From contig NZ_JBQCFP010000106.1 in assembly GCF_051958935.1 (NCBI RefSeq), positions 1 to 22,081 on the forward strand: a stretch of DNA of 22,081 nucleotides. Direction: 5' to 3'. Below are positions 8,086 to 15,554 of the stretch, in pieces. The stretch's first letter is position 1; every line of letters starts with the position of its first letter. The notes beneath the pieces were generated by a model. It was not told the DNA's origin. It made no database searches and was given only the letters and a program-made list of their open reading frames with translations. The position numbers were made by a program, and so were the translations under genes. This stretch comes from Dokdonella_A sp051958935 (lineage in GTDB: Bacteria; Pseudomonadota; Gammaproteobacteria; Xanthomonadales; Rhodanobacteraceae).

Positions 8086-9449
8086 AGGCGCACCACGCGC
8101 ACCTTGCGCCCCTTGATGCCGCGGGCGCGCAGGCGTTCGAGCGCCTTGCCCGCCTCGCTGCGGCGGATCGCGACGTAGGAGCGCGTCGGGAACACGTCGA
8201 TCTTGCCGACCGCGTCGCCGGCGAGCCCGGCGTCGCCGGTGAGCGCGCCGAGGATGTCGCCGGGGCGCATCTTGTCGGTGCGGCCCGCGTCGATGCGCAA
8301 CGTCGCCATCGGCGCGTGCAGGTCGTCGACCTTCGCGGTGGCGCGGATCGCGCTCCAGTGCAGCGGCGCGTCGCGCAGGGCTTCGAGCGTCTTCGCGCGC
8401 TGCATCTCGCGCGGCGCGACGAGGTTGAGCGCGAGTCCCTTCGCCCCCGCGCGCGCGGTGCGGCCGATGCGGTGGCGGTAGACGTCGCTGTCGTGCGGCA
8501 GTTCGTAGTTGATGACCGCGGCCAGGTCCTTGATGTCGAGCCCGCGCGCGGCGACGTCGCTCGCCACGAGCACGCTGCAGCTGCGGTTGGCGAAGCGCAC
8601 GAGCACTTCGTCGCGATCGCGCTGCTCGATGTCGCCGTGCAGCGCGAGCGCGTCGACGCCGGCCTTGGCGAGCGCATCGACCACGTCGTCGACGTCGCGG
8701 CGCGTGTTGCAGAACACGACGCTCGATTCCGGACGGAACTGCGCGAGCACGGCCGCGAGCGCGGCCGGCTTGCGCGCGGGTTCTGCCTCGAACCAGCGTT
8801 CGTCGATCTCCGGCTGCTCGTCGGCACCTTCGATCGTGACCTCGAGCGGCTCGCGCAGGAGCTCGCGGCCGATGCGCCGGATGTCCTCGGGGAACGTCGC
8901 GGAGAAGAGCAGTCCCTGTCGCTTCGGCGGCAGGTGCTTGACGATCTCGCGGATCGCGGGCTCGAAGCCCATGTCGAGCATGCGGTCCGCCTCGTCGAGC
9001 ACGAGCGTGCGCACCTTCGCCAGCGGCAGCGCCTGCCGTTCGATCATCTCCTGCACCCGCCCCGGCGTGCCGACGATCACGTGCGAGTCCTTGCGCAGCG
9101 AGGCGAGCTGCGGGCCGACCGGAATGCCGCCGGTGAGCAGCTGCACCTTGAGGTTGGGGATCGTCGCCGCGAGCCGGCGGATCTCGCGCGCCACCTGGTC
9201 GGCGAGCTCGCGCGTCGGGCACAGCACGAGCGCCTGCGGCTTGACGAACGCGGGATCGAGCCGATGCAGCAGGCCAAGCCCGAACGCGACCGTCTTGCCG
9301 CTGCCGGTCGGCGCCTGCGCGACCACATCGCGCCCACCGATGAGCGCAGGCAACGTCGCCGCCTGCACGGGCGTCATCTCGGCATAGCCGAGCGTCTCGA
9401 GCGAGCGGTGGAGGGCGGGGGGGAGGGGGATCGAGGAGAAGGAAGGCAT
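8082..9449 (-). CDS. dbpA: ATP-dependent RNA helicase DbpA (DEAD-box)
   Basis: DbpA is a 23S rRNA-stimulated DEAD-box helicase acting in 50S subunit assembly. The 455-residue protein has the motifs in order: Q motif MTPVQ (25-29), APTGSGKT (46-53), PTREL (78-82), TPGR (128-131), DEAD (152-155), SAT (183-185), VASDVAARGLDI (295-306) and HRIGRTARAG (326-335). The C-terminal domain (about 385-455), with KIDVFPTRSYVAIRR and RGIKGRKVRVVRL, is the DbpA-type RNA-binding domain that recognises 23S hairpin 92. Length matches the family. The ATG at 9449 is chosen because the frame upstream (to 9746) runs through repeats and is unlike any helicase N-terminus. GGAGAAGGAAGG on the plus strand just upstream is pyrimidine-rich on the coding strand, so no good ribosome site is visible. 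It overlaps DUF1415 by 4 bp. Confidence 0.96.
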   Translation of the reverse strand: MPSFSSIPLPPALHRSLETLGYAEMTPVQAATLPALIGGRDVVAQAPTGSGKTVAFGLGLLHRLDPAFVKPQALVLCPTRELADQVAREIRRLAATIPNLKVQLLTGGIPVGPQLASLRKDSHVIVGTPGRVQEMIERQALPLAKVRTLVLDEADRMLDMGFEPAIREIVKHLPPKRQGLLFSATFPEDIRRIGRELLREPLEVTIEGADEQPEIDERWFEAEPARKPAALAAVLAQFRPESSVVFCNTRRDVDDVVDALAKAGVDALALHGDIEQRDRDEVLVRFANRSCSVLVASDVAARGLDIKDLAAVINYELPHDSDVYRHRIGRTARAGAKGLALNLVAPREMQRAKTLEALRDAPLHWSAIRATAKVDDLHAPMATLRIDAGRTDKMRPGDILGALTGDAGLAGDAVGKIDVFPTRSYVAIRRSEAGKALERLRARGIKGRKVRVVRL

Positions 9450-9523
9450 GTGCAATTCTCGCAGGTCGCGCGCGTGCGTGCGCGGTTGATCGCGACGTGT
9501 TCCCACGAACACCCACCATTCCA

Positions 9524-9633
9524 TTCGCCCTGAGCGCAGGCCGCAGGCCGAAGTCGAACGGCCGCCGCGGCCGATGCCACTGCCCGGCGAGCGCTTCGAC
9601 TCCGCCCGCTTCGGGCTGCGCTCAGCGCGAACG
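9524..9633. repeat. Imperfect inverted repeat
   Basis: The left arm (9524-9560) begins TTCGCCCTGAGCGCAGG and ends GAAGTCGAAC. The right arm (about 9593-9633) is its approximate reverse complement, beginning GCTTCGACTCCGC and ending GCTCAGCGCGAACG. This matches a commonly seen proteobacterial intergenic repeat pattern (from memory). It lies in the 670-bp gene-free gap upstream of dbpA. Confidence 0.7.
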
Positions 9634-9649
9634 GAACTGCGCGGCGGAT

Positions 9650-9912
9650 CCGACCGCAGCATCGACCCTCGCCGCATCATCGGTCGCCCACAGGGTGGGC
9701 TCCTACCGGAGATCCCACGGCTCGCCGCACCTCTGTAGGAGCGCATCCTGCGCGCGACCGCGGCATCGAACCTCGTCGCGCCATGGGTCGCCCACAGGGT
9801 AGGCTCCTACAGGAGATCCCACGGCTCGCCGCACCCCTGTAGGAGCGCACCCTGTGCGCGACCGCAGCATCGACCCTCGACGCATCATCCGGTCGCCCAC
9901 AGGGAGGGCAGA
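9650..9912. repeat. 104-105-bp tandem repeat, about 2.5 copies
   Basis: The landmark GGTCGCCCACAGGG recurs at 9682, 9786 and 9891, giving a period of 104-105 bp. Units share the GAGATCCCACGGCTCGCCGCACC segment and a TGTAGGAGCGCACCCTG-type palindrome half that pairs with CAGGGTAGGCTCCTAC. The array starts with GACCGCAGCATCGACCCTCG at about 9650 and breaks off at about 9912. Positions 9913-10105 hold nothing I can identify. Confidence 0.85.
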
Positions 9913-10119
9913 GGACCTGCAGGCCATCGCGTCGCTAGGGTGCGCGCTCTGCTACTCGGCGTACCTGGAGTCCACGGACGGCGCGTAGTGGTTGTCGCAT
10001 GGACGAACGCGGCGTGGATGGCCTTTGCGCCGACGGATGCGTAGCATGCGCGGCTTCGCGCCGGACGCGCCCTGCATATCGGGCCGACATCTGCGCTGTG
10101 CCACGCAGGGAATTCGTGC

Positions 10120-10749
10120 ATGAAGTACCGCCTCGCCATCTTCGACTTCGACGGAACGCTCGCGGATTCGTTTCCGTTCTTCACCGCGACGTTCAACGAA
10201 CTCGCCGACAAGCATGGCTTCGCGCGCATCGATCCCGCGACCGCGCCGTCACTGCGCGGGCACAGTCCGCGGCAAATGATGAGCCACGTCGGGCTGCCGG
10301 CGTGGAAGCTGCCGTTCGTCGCGAAGGACTTCATCACGCGCATGGGCGAGTCGATCCACACGATCCGCCCGTTCGACGGCGTCGACGCGGCACTCGCGCA
10401 GCTCTCGGATGCCGGGGTCGCGCTGGCGGTCGTGTCGTCCAATGCCTACGACAACGTGAGCCGCGTGCTCGGGCCCGCGACCACGCAGCTGTTCCGCCAC
10501 TTCGAATGCGGCATGTCGATGTTCGGCAAGACCGCGAGCCTGCGCAGTGTGCTGAAGAAGACCGGCATGACCGCGAGCGAGGCGATCTACGTGGGCGACC
10601 AGTCGGTCGACCTCCAGGCCGCGAGGAAGGCGGGCATCGCGTTCGGCGCGGTCGCATGGGGCTACGCGACGATCGAGTCGCTCCGGGAACACGCGCCGGA
10701 AGAGGAGTTCGCGAGCGTCGCGGATCTCGCGGCGATCGCGGGAGGTTGA
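10120..10749 (+). CDS. HAD-superfamily hydrolase (phosphoglycolate phosphatase-like)
   Basis: The 209-residue protein carries the HAD motifs: FDFDGTLADS (8-17) with nucleophile D9 and acid/base D11, motif II VVSSN (104-108), K137 as motif III, and YVGDQSVDL (157-165) with D160 and D164 as motif IV. A helical cap follows motif I (about 16-85), as in the Gph/PGP-like subclass. The ATG at 10120 has AGGGA at 10106-10110 as ribosome site. It is probably a cytoplasmic small-molecule phosphatase; the substrate cannot be read from sequence. It stands alone between repeat-rich gaps and has no obvious operon partner. Confidence 0.9.
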   Translation: MKYRLAIFDFDGTLADSFPFFTATFNELADKHGFARIDPATAPSLRGHSPRQMMSHVGLPAWKLPFVAKDFITRMGESIHTIRPFDGVDAALAQLSDAGVALAVVSSNAYDNVSRVLGPATTQLFRHFECGMSMFGKTASLRSVLKKTGMTASEAIYVGDQSVDLQAARKAGIAFGAVAWGYATIESLREHAPEEEFASVADLAAIAGG

Positions 10750-11194
10750 GCGGCGAAAACCAGATCGTCGAGACCCGGCCGACCGCAGAGAGAAGCAACG
10801 ACAACAGCAAGAAGCGGCGCGGGCGTAAGGGCAGGCTCGCGCGCATCGGTTGTCGACGCCATTCCCGCGGCAGCGGGGGATCCGCTTTTCTTTTCGCCCG
10901 TGTCCTTGCCAAGCCCTGCGTTCCATCGCAAACCACAGTCCTCGTCATACCAGCGAAAGCCGGGAGCCAGCTCCTCTGTTCGTCAGGACGCTCCAACTGT
11001 TCGCGGCATGGAAAGCACAATGGATTCCCGCTTTCGCGGGAATGACGACATCGTGAGCGAAGGCGCTGGGTCCCGGCTTTTCGCCGGGACGACGATGCGT
11101 TGGGGCCGGAGGTGCCGGGTCCCGGGTTTTCGCCGGGACGATGATGCGTTGGCGGTCGGAGGTGCCGGGTACCGGCTTCCGCCCAACGGCGAAC
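10750..11194. repeat. Repeat-rich intergenic region with dispersed palindromes and a 50-bp tandem
   Basis: This 445-bp gap contains no supported gene. A copy of the dispersed family lies at about 10927-10980, and an inverted copy with a CCCGCTTTCGCGGG core lies at about 11018-11050. From about 11062 to 11190 a 49-50-bp unit (GGTCCCGG, then TTTTCGCCGGGACGA, then ATGCGTTGG, then GGAGGTGCCGGGT) occurs twice plus a degenerate third part. The stretch from 10750 to 10920 holds nothing recognisable. Confidence 0.75.
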
Positions 11195-11566
11195 CTACGG
11201 GTTCTCGATGAAATCCGGGCGGCCGCATTCCATCTGGCGCACCTCGCACTCGATGTTCCATTCGTCGCCGTGCACCTGGAGGAAGCGGCGGGTGAGTTCG
11301 ACCGCGTGGTCCATCGAGGTGGCTTCGAGTACGGCGTAGCCGCCGATGACTTCCTTCGCTTCGGTGAACGGGCCGTCGGTCATCGAAATCTTGCCGTGGG
11401 CGTAGCGGATGCGCTTGCCTTCGGCGGTGGGGCGCAGGCCGGCGGTGTCGACGAGCGTGCCTTCGCGCGTCATTTCGGCCATGAGCTGGCCCATGTCGGC
11501 CATGAGTTTTTCGCTCGGCACGAGGCCGGTGTTTTCGTTGATCCGGATCATCGACAGGAAACGCAT
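11195..11566 (-). CDS. YCII-related DGPF-domain protein
   Basis: The 123-residue protein starts MRFLSMIRINENTG and contains the hallmark KISMTDGPFTEAKEVIGGYAV (59-79), with DGPF at 64-67. It is therefore of the YCII-related / DGPFAETKE family of small ferredoxin-like-fold proteins. Such genes often sit beside an ECF sigma factor gene; none is present here. GAGGAA just upstream of the ATG at 11566 is a good ribosome site and settles the start against a longer open frame to 11707. The biochemical role of the family is not established. The acyltransferase is divergently arranged, 254 bp away. Confidence 0.9.
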   Translation of the reverse strand: MRFLSMIRINENTGLVPSEKLMADMGQLMAEMTREGTLVDTAGLRPTAEGKRIRYAHGKISMTDGPFTEAKEVIGGYAVLEATSMDHAVELTRRFLQVHGDEWNIECEVRQMECGRPDFIENP

Positions 11567-11762
11567 CGGGAATTCCTCGGGTTCGTTGAAGGGGCATGAC
11601 GCCGGAGATTTCCCCGGCTTCGTCAGGACGACGAATGAAAAGGGGCGGAATCGACACGGCCGTGGCGGGCGGTGAAGGCCAGGCGCCGCCGCGGCCCGGT
11701 CACGCACAGGGTGCGTTCCTGCAGGGGCCGCCCGAAGGCGCGACGACGCGCCGCATGGTCGC

Positions 11763-11793
11763 GGTCGCCTCGGCGACCGATCCCGGCTAGGCT
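11763..11793 (+). promoter_or_regulatory. Dyad and -10-like box upstream of the acyltransferase
   Basis: GGTCGCC-TC-GGCGACC (11763-11778) is a perfect 7-bp inverted repeat. A TAGGCT at 11788-11793 lies 33 bases before the ATG. If TAGGCT is a -10 box, the dyad covers the -35 region and could be an operator. The hutF leader has the same TAGGCT at 17106-17111, 32 bases before its ATG, but no dyad. Weak, pattern-only evidence. Confidence 0.3.
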
Positions 11794-11820
11794 GCCACTC
11801 GCCTTCGTCCCGGAAATCCC

Positions 11821-12723
11821 ATGCCGACCTGGTTTCGCGCCGCCCTCGCGTTCACGCCGATCGTCCTCAGCACCATCGTGCATGTGATCCCTCTGTTCGC
11901 GGTGACGCTGTTCAAGGCGGTGTTGCCGTTCGCGGCCGTGCGCCGCGCGTGCAATGCGCTGCTGACCGGCATCGCCGAAAGCTGGATCGCGTTCAACAGC
12001 CGCATGATCGACCTCTGTACGCGCACGCGCTTCGTCGTGAGCGAACAGGCGCAGCTGCACCGCGACGGCCACTACCTCGTGCTCGCCAACCACCAGAGCT
12101 GGGTCGACATCCCGGTGCTGCAGAAGATCTTCAACCGGCGCATCCCGCTGCTGCGCTTCTTCCTCAAGAGTCAGCTGTTCTGGGTGCCGCTGATGGGCCT
12201 CGCGTGGTGGGCGCTCGATTTCCCGTTCATGAAGCGCTACACGCGCGAGCAGGTCGCGCGGCGGCCCGAGCTCGCCGGTCGCGACATCGAGGCGACGCGG
12301 CGCGCCTGCGCGAAATTCCGTTCGATTCCGGTGTCGGTCATGAACTTCGTCGAAGGCACGCGTTTCACGAGCGCGAAGCACGCCGCGCAGGAGTCGCCGT
12401 ACGCGCACCTGCTCAAGCCCAAATCGGGCGGCGTCGCATTCGTGATCGACGCGATGGGCGACGGCCTGCAGGCGATCCTCGACGTGACGATTGCCTATCC
12501 CGACGGCAAGCCGACGATGCTCGACCTCTTCGGCGGCCGCATCCGCGAAGTGAGAGTCGACGTGCGCGAGCGCCCGATTCCCAGCGAGTTCATCGGCGGC
12601 GATTACCAGAACGACGCCGCCTTCCGCGAACGCTTCCAGGCCTGGATGAATGCGCTATGGCAGGAAAAGGACGCTACCGTGTCGCGCTTGCTGGGCGTAC
12701 GGGGAGAAGAGCGGAAAGCTTGA
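11821..12723 (+). CDS. PlsC/YihG-like lysophospholipid acyltransferase (LPLAT family)
   Basis: The 300-residue inner-membrane protein begins with a hydrophobic region (about 8-40). It has the acyltransferase motifs: NHQSWVD (90-96) with the HX4D pair H91/D96, LKSQLFWVPLMG (115-126), FVEGTRF (176-182), and KPKSGGVAF (199-207). Length and motif spacing fit the YihG-like branch of 1-acyl-glycerol-3-phosphate acyltransferases, which convert lysophosphatidic acid to phosphatidic acid. The exact acyl donor and acceptor are not determined. The ATG at 11821 follows GGAAA. Its stop codon lies inside an intergenic inverted repeat. Confidence 0.92.
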   Translation: MPTWFRAALAFTPIVLSTIVHVIPLFAVTLFKAVLPFAAVRRACNALLTGIAESWIAFNSRMIDLCTRTRFVVSEQAQLHRDGHYLVLANHQSWVDIPVLQKIFNRRIPLLRFFLKSQLFWVPLMGLAWWALDFPFMKRYTREQVARRPELAGRDIEATRRACAKFRSIPVSVMNFVEGTRFTSAKHAAQESPYAHLLKPKSGGVAFVIDAMGDGLQAILDVTIAYPDGKPTMLDLFGGRIREVRVDVRERPIPSEFIGGDYQNDAAFRERFQAWMNALWQEKDATVSRLLGVRGEERKA

Positions 12724-12861
12724 AACACGAAGGACACGACATCCAGGACCTTCACGGGCGGCGGATCCGGCGCTGCGTGCCTTGATCCGCGCTACGTGCG
12801 CTTCCGCAAGACGCTTTTCCTCTTCTCGCCTTCTCCGTGCTCCGTATGCTCCGTGTTTCAA
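12720..12861. repeat. Inverted repeat with TTGAAACACG ends
   Basis: TTGAAACACG at 12720-12729 (containing the acyltransferase stop codon) is the exact reverse complement of CGTGTTTCAA at 12852-12861. Flanking sequence stays similar further in (GAAGGACACG against the complement of CTCCGTATGCTCCG). Between the arms is a second half-palindromic stretch, GGATCCGGCGCTGCGTGCC then TTGATCCGCGCTACG. It fills most of the 177-bp convergent gap and may act as a bidirectional terminator. Confidence 0.65.
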
Positions 12862-12900
12862 TCTTTGGCTCGGGCTTGGCTTCTGGCCGGCGAGCGCACC

Positions 12901-14094
12901 TCATAGCGCCATGCCGCACGCGTGCCCGGAGGCCCAGGCCCATTGGAAGTTGTAACCGCCGAGCCAGCCGGTGACGTCGACGACTTCGCCGATGAAGTAG
13001 AGGCCGGGGACGCGTTTCGATTGCATCGTCGAGGACGACAGCTCGTCGGTGTCGACGCCGCCGAGGGTGACTTCGGCGGTGCGGTAGCCTTCGGTGCCGC
13101 TGGCCACGAGCGGCCATGCGGCGAGCAGCGCGGCGATGTCGCGCAGCTCCGTGTCGCCGAGCTGGCGCATCGGCCGATCCGGCAGCCAGTGCTCGCACAG
13201 GCGCTGCGCGAACCGTTTCGGCAGGCGCTCCGCCAGCACGGTGCGCAGTTCGCTCGCGCCGCGCTCGGCGCGTTGCGTGCGCAGCCACGAGAACGCGTTT
13301 TCGCCGGGCAGGAGGTCGAGCCGCAGGTCGTCGCCGGGGTTCCAGTACGAGGAGATCTGCAGGATCGCCGGGCCACTCACGCCGCGGTGGGTGAACAACA
13401 TGAAGTTGCGGAAGCGCGCGCGACCGCAGCGCGCCTCGATCGGCACCGCGACGCCAGCGAGATCGGCGAGGCGTTCCTGGTGCTTGCCGGACAATGTCAG
13501 CGGCACGAGCCCCGCGCGCGTCGGCAATACCGTGTGCCCGAAGCGGCGCGCGAGGTCGTAGCCGAAGCCGCTCGCGCCCATGCTCGGGATCGACAGGCCG
13601 CCGCTCGCGACGACGAGTGCGGGCGCGCTGAACACGCCGCGCGCGGTGTCGACGTGGAAGCCGCCGTCGCCGTGGCGCACCTGCTCGATCGCGCACGAGG
13701 TCTCGATGCGCACGCCGCCGTCGGCGCATTCGTCGAGCAGCAGGCGCACGATCTGCTTGGACGAGTCGTCGCAGAACAGCTGGCCGAGTTCCTTTTCGTG
13801 GTACGCGATGCGGTGCCGCTCGACCAGCGCGATGAAGTCGGCCGGCGTGTAACGCGCGAGTGCGGACTTGCAGTAGTGCGCGTTCGCCGACAGATAGTTC
13901 GCCGGCGTCACGCCGGTGTTGGTGAAGTTGCAGCGGCCGCCGCCGGACATCAGGATCTTCTTGCCGACGCGGTTCGCGTGCTCGATCACCAGCACGCGCC
14001 TGCCGCGTTGGCCCGCGGTCAGCGCGCACATGAGGCCGGCCGCGCCGCCACCGATGACGATTGCGTCGAATGGATTGCCCGACGCGGAACTCAT
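12901..14094 (-). CDS. HI0933/BaiN-type NAD(P)/FAD-dependent oxidoreductase
   Basis: The 397-residue flavoprotein has the dinucleotide-binding IVIGGGAAGL (12-21) with E38 at the end of the second strand. The family signature is KKILMSGGGRCNFTNT (45-60), followed by LVVASGGLSIPSMGASGFGYDLA (a second FAD-contact region). The C-terminal signature is VPGLYFIGEVVDVTGWLGGYNFQWAWASG. These define the HI0933/YhiN/BaiN family; BaiN in gut clostridia acts in bile-acid dehydroxylation, but proteobacterial members have no settled substrate. The ATG at 14094 overlaps the hutI stop by 4 bp (ATGA, 14091-14094 minus strand), so it is likely co-translated with hutI. The same frame continues open across hutI, but that is a shadow. 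Confidence 0.93.
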   Translation of the reverse strand: MSSASGNPFDAIVIGGGAAGLMCALTAGQRGRRVLVIEHANRVGKKILMSGGGRCNFTNTGVTPANYLSANAHYCKSALARYTPADFIALVERHRIAYHEKELGQLFCDDSSKQIVRLLLDECADGGVRIETSCAIEQVRHGDGGFHVDTARGVFSAPALVVASGGLSIPSMGASGFGYDLARRFGHTVLPTRAGLVPLTLSGKHQERLADLAGVAVPIEARCGRARFRNFMLFTHRGVSGPAILQISSYWNPGDDLRLDLLPGENAFSWLRTQRAERGASELRTVLAERLPKRFAQRLCEHWLPDRPMRQLGDTELRDIAALLAAWPLVASGTEGYRTAEVTLGGVDTDELSSSTMQSKRVPGLYFIGEVVDVTGWLGGYNFQWAWASGHACGMAL

Positions 14095-15320
14095 CGCGCG
14101 ATCGCGCGCCCGCCGACATGGACCGCGCGTGCGAGCGAGCCGCCGATCCAGTAGCACAGGTCCGCCGGCCGCTCCGCATCCCAGACCACGAAGTCGGCGC
14201 GCATGCCGTCGGCGAGCACGCCGCGGTCGGCCAGCCCCAGCGCACGGGCGGCGTTGATGGTCGTGCCGCGCAGCGCTTCCTCGGGCGTGAGGCGGAACAG
14301 GGTGCAGGCCATGCCCATTGCGAGGCGCAGCGACAGCAGCGGTGAGGTGCCCGGGTTGAGATCGGTCGCGATCGCGAGCGGCACGCGGGCGGCGCGGAAC
14401 GCGTCGATCGGTGGCAGCTTCGTCTCGCGCAGCGCGTAATAGGCCCCCGGAAGCAGCACGGCGACGCTGCCGGCCGAGGCCATTGCGCGCACGCCGTCCT
14501 CGCCGGTCCATTCGAGGTGGTCGGCCGAGAGCGCGCCGTATTCGGCCGCGAGCGCAGCGCCGCCGAGATCGGTCAGCTGGTCCGCGTGCAGTTTCACGCG
14601 CAGGCCGTGGGCGCGCGCGGCATCGAACACGCGGCGCGTCTGCGCGGGCGTGAACGCGATCTTCTCGCAGAATGCATCCACCGCGTCGGCGAGACCGTCG
14701 CGCGCGGCCGCGGGCAGGATCTCCTCGCAGACGAGGGTGATGTAGTCGTCCGGGCGACCCGCGTATTCGGGCGGCAGCGCGTGCGCCGACAGCAGCGTCG
14801 TGCGTACGCCGATGCCGAGCGCCTCGCCGAGGCGGCGGGCGACGCGCAGTATGCGCAGCTCGCTGTCGACATCGAGGCCGTAGCCGGACTTGATCTCGAT
14901 GGTCGTCACGCCGTCGGCGAGCAATGCCTTCGCCCGCGGCAGCGACTGCGCGAACAGCGCGTCGTCGTTCGCCGCGCGCGTCGCGCGCACGCTCGAGGCG
15001 ATGCCACCGCCGGCGCGTGCGATCTCCTCGTAGCTCGCGCCCTCCAGGCGTCGTTCGAACTCGTCGGCGCGGTCGCCACCGAACACGAGGTGGGTGTGGC
15101 AATCGACGAGCCCGGGCGTGACCAGCGCGCCGTGTGCCGATTCGACGCGTGCGGCGAGCCCGGCCGGATCGCCGGGAAGGTCGGATTGCGCGCCCGCGAA
15201 CACGATCGTGCCGTCCTTCCAGCCGAGGGCGCCTCGCTCGACCATGCCGTACGGCGCGCCGTGGGCCTGCATCGTGGCGAGGCGCGCGTCGAGCAGCAGT
15301 CCGTCCCAATCGGCGTTCAT
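14091..15320 (-). CDS. hutI: Imidazolonepropionase
   Basis: HutI hydrolyses 4-imidazolone-5-propanoate to N-formimino-L-glutamate, step three of histidine degradation. The 409-residue protein has VDCHTH (72-77; metal ligands H75 and H77), TTIEIKSGYG (139-148), LSAHALP (177-183; H180), KLHADQ (243-248; H245), ADHLEW (266-271; H268) and IATDLNPGTS (317-326; D320). This is the full metal and substrate set expected for the family, at the usual length of about 400. The ATG at 15320 has GAAGG as ribosome site. The flavoprotein gene overlaps its stop. No hutH, hutU or hutG is in the window; hutF lies 1.8 kb away on the other strand. Confidence 0.96.
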   Translation of the reverse strand: MNADWDGLLLDARLATMQAHGAPYGMVERGALGWKDGTIVFAGAQSDLPGDPAGLAARVESAHGALVTPGLVDCHTHLVFGGDRADEFERRLEGASYEEIARAGGGIASSVRATRAANDDALFAQSLPRAKALLADGVTTIEIKSGYGLDVDSELRILRVARRLGEALGIGVRTTLLSAHALPPEYAGRPDDYITLVCEEILPAAARDGLADAVDAFCEKIAFTPAQTRRVFDAARAHGLRVKLHADQLTDLGGAALAAEYGALSADHLEWTGEDGVRAMASAGSVAVLLPGAYYALRETKLPPIDAFRAARVPLAIATDLNPGTSPLLSLRLAMGMACTLFRLTPEEALRGTTINAARALGLADRGVLADGMRADFVVWDAERPADLCYWIGGSLARAVHVGGRAIAR

Positions 15321-15507
15321 CGAAACCTTCGTCGTCGTGATCGATGGGCGATTATCGCAGCGCGGTGGGCCCGCGCGCGACCGACATGGCGGGCGGGCAA
15401 CGACGTTTGGCAGCGATGGCCTTCGCGGTGCGAGCCAGGCACGCTCTCGTAAAAGCCGGCTCTCGCGTTTCAGCCCTCCACACTCGATCCCGACCCCCAG
15501 GAAAAGC

Positions 15508-15527
15508 GGGCCGCCCGAAGGCGGCCC
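15508..15527 (-). terminator. Rho-independent terminator of the delta-60 protein gene
   Basis: GGGCCGCC (15508-15515) and GGCGGCCC (15520-15527) form a perfect 8-bp GC stem with a 4-base loop that reads TTCG on the minus strand. On that strand it is followed by GCTTTTCC. It lies 28 bp beyond the stop of the gene at 15555-16949, the right place and orientation. It also shields hutI from read-through. Confidence 0.8.
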
Positions 15528-15554
15528 AAAGCATTTCCCAAGGGTGAATTGCGC

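Noticed and set aside
7507..9519. 670-codon frame that would fuse a long N-terminal region to DUF1415
   Set aside because: The first 478 codons are an out-of-frame Arg/Ala-rich reading of dbpA. The DUF1415 domain alone is full length from the GTG at 8085.
9650..9912. Possible CRISPR array
   Set aside because: The 104-bp units are continuous similar sequence with no alternating short repeats and unique spacers, and no cas genes are present.
9913..10119. Possible small gene or RNA between the tandem repeat and the HAD gene
   Set aside because: Short frames here lack ribosome sites and recognisable sequence, and no tRNA-like or conserved RNA structure is apparent by eye.
12901..15309. 802-codon frame fusing an upstream region to the flavoprotein
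   Set aside because: The upstream part is hutI in another frame. The flavoprotein begins normally at 14094 with its FAD motif at the N-terminus.
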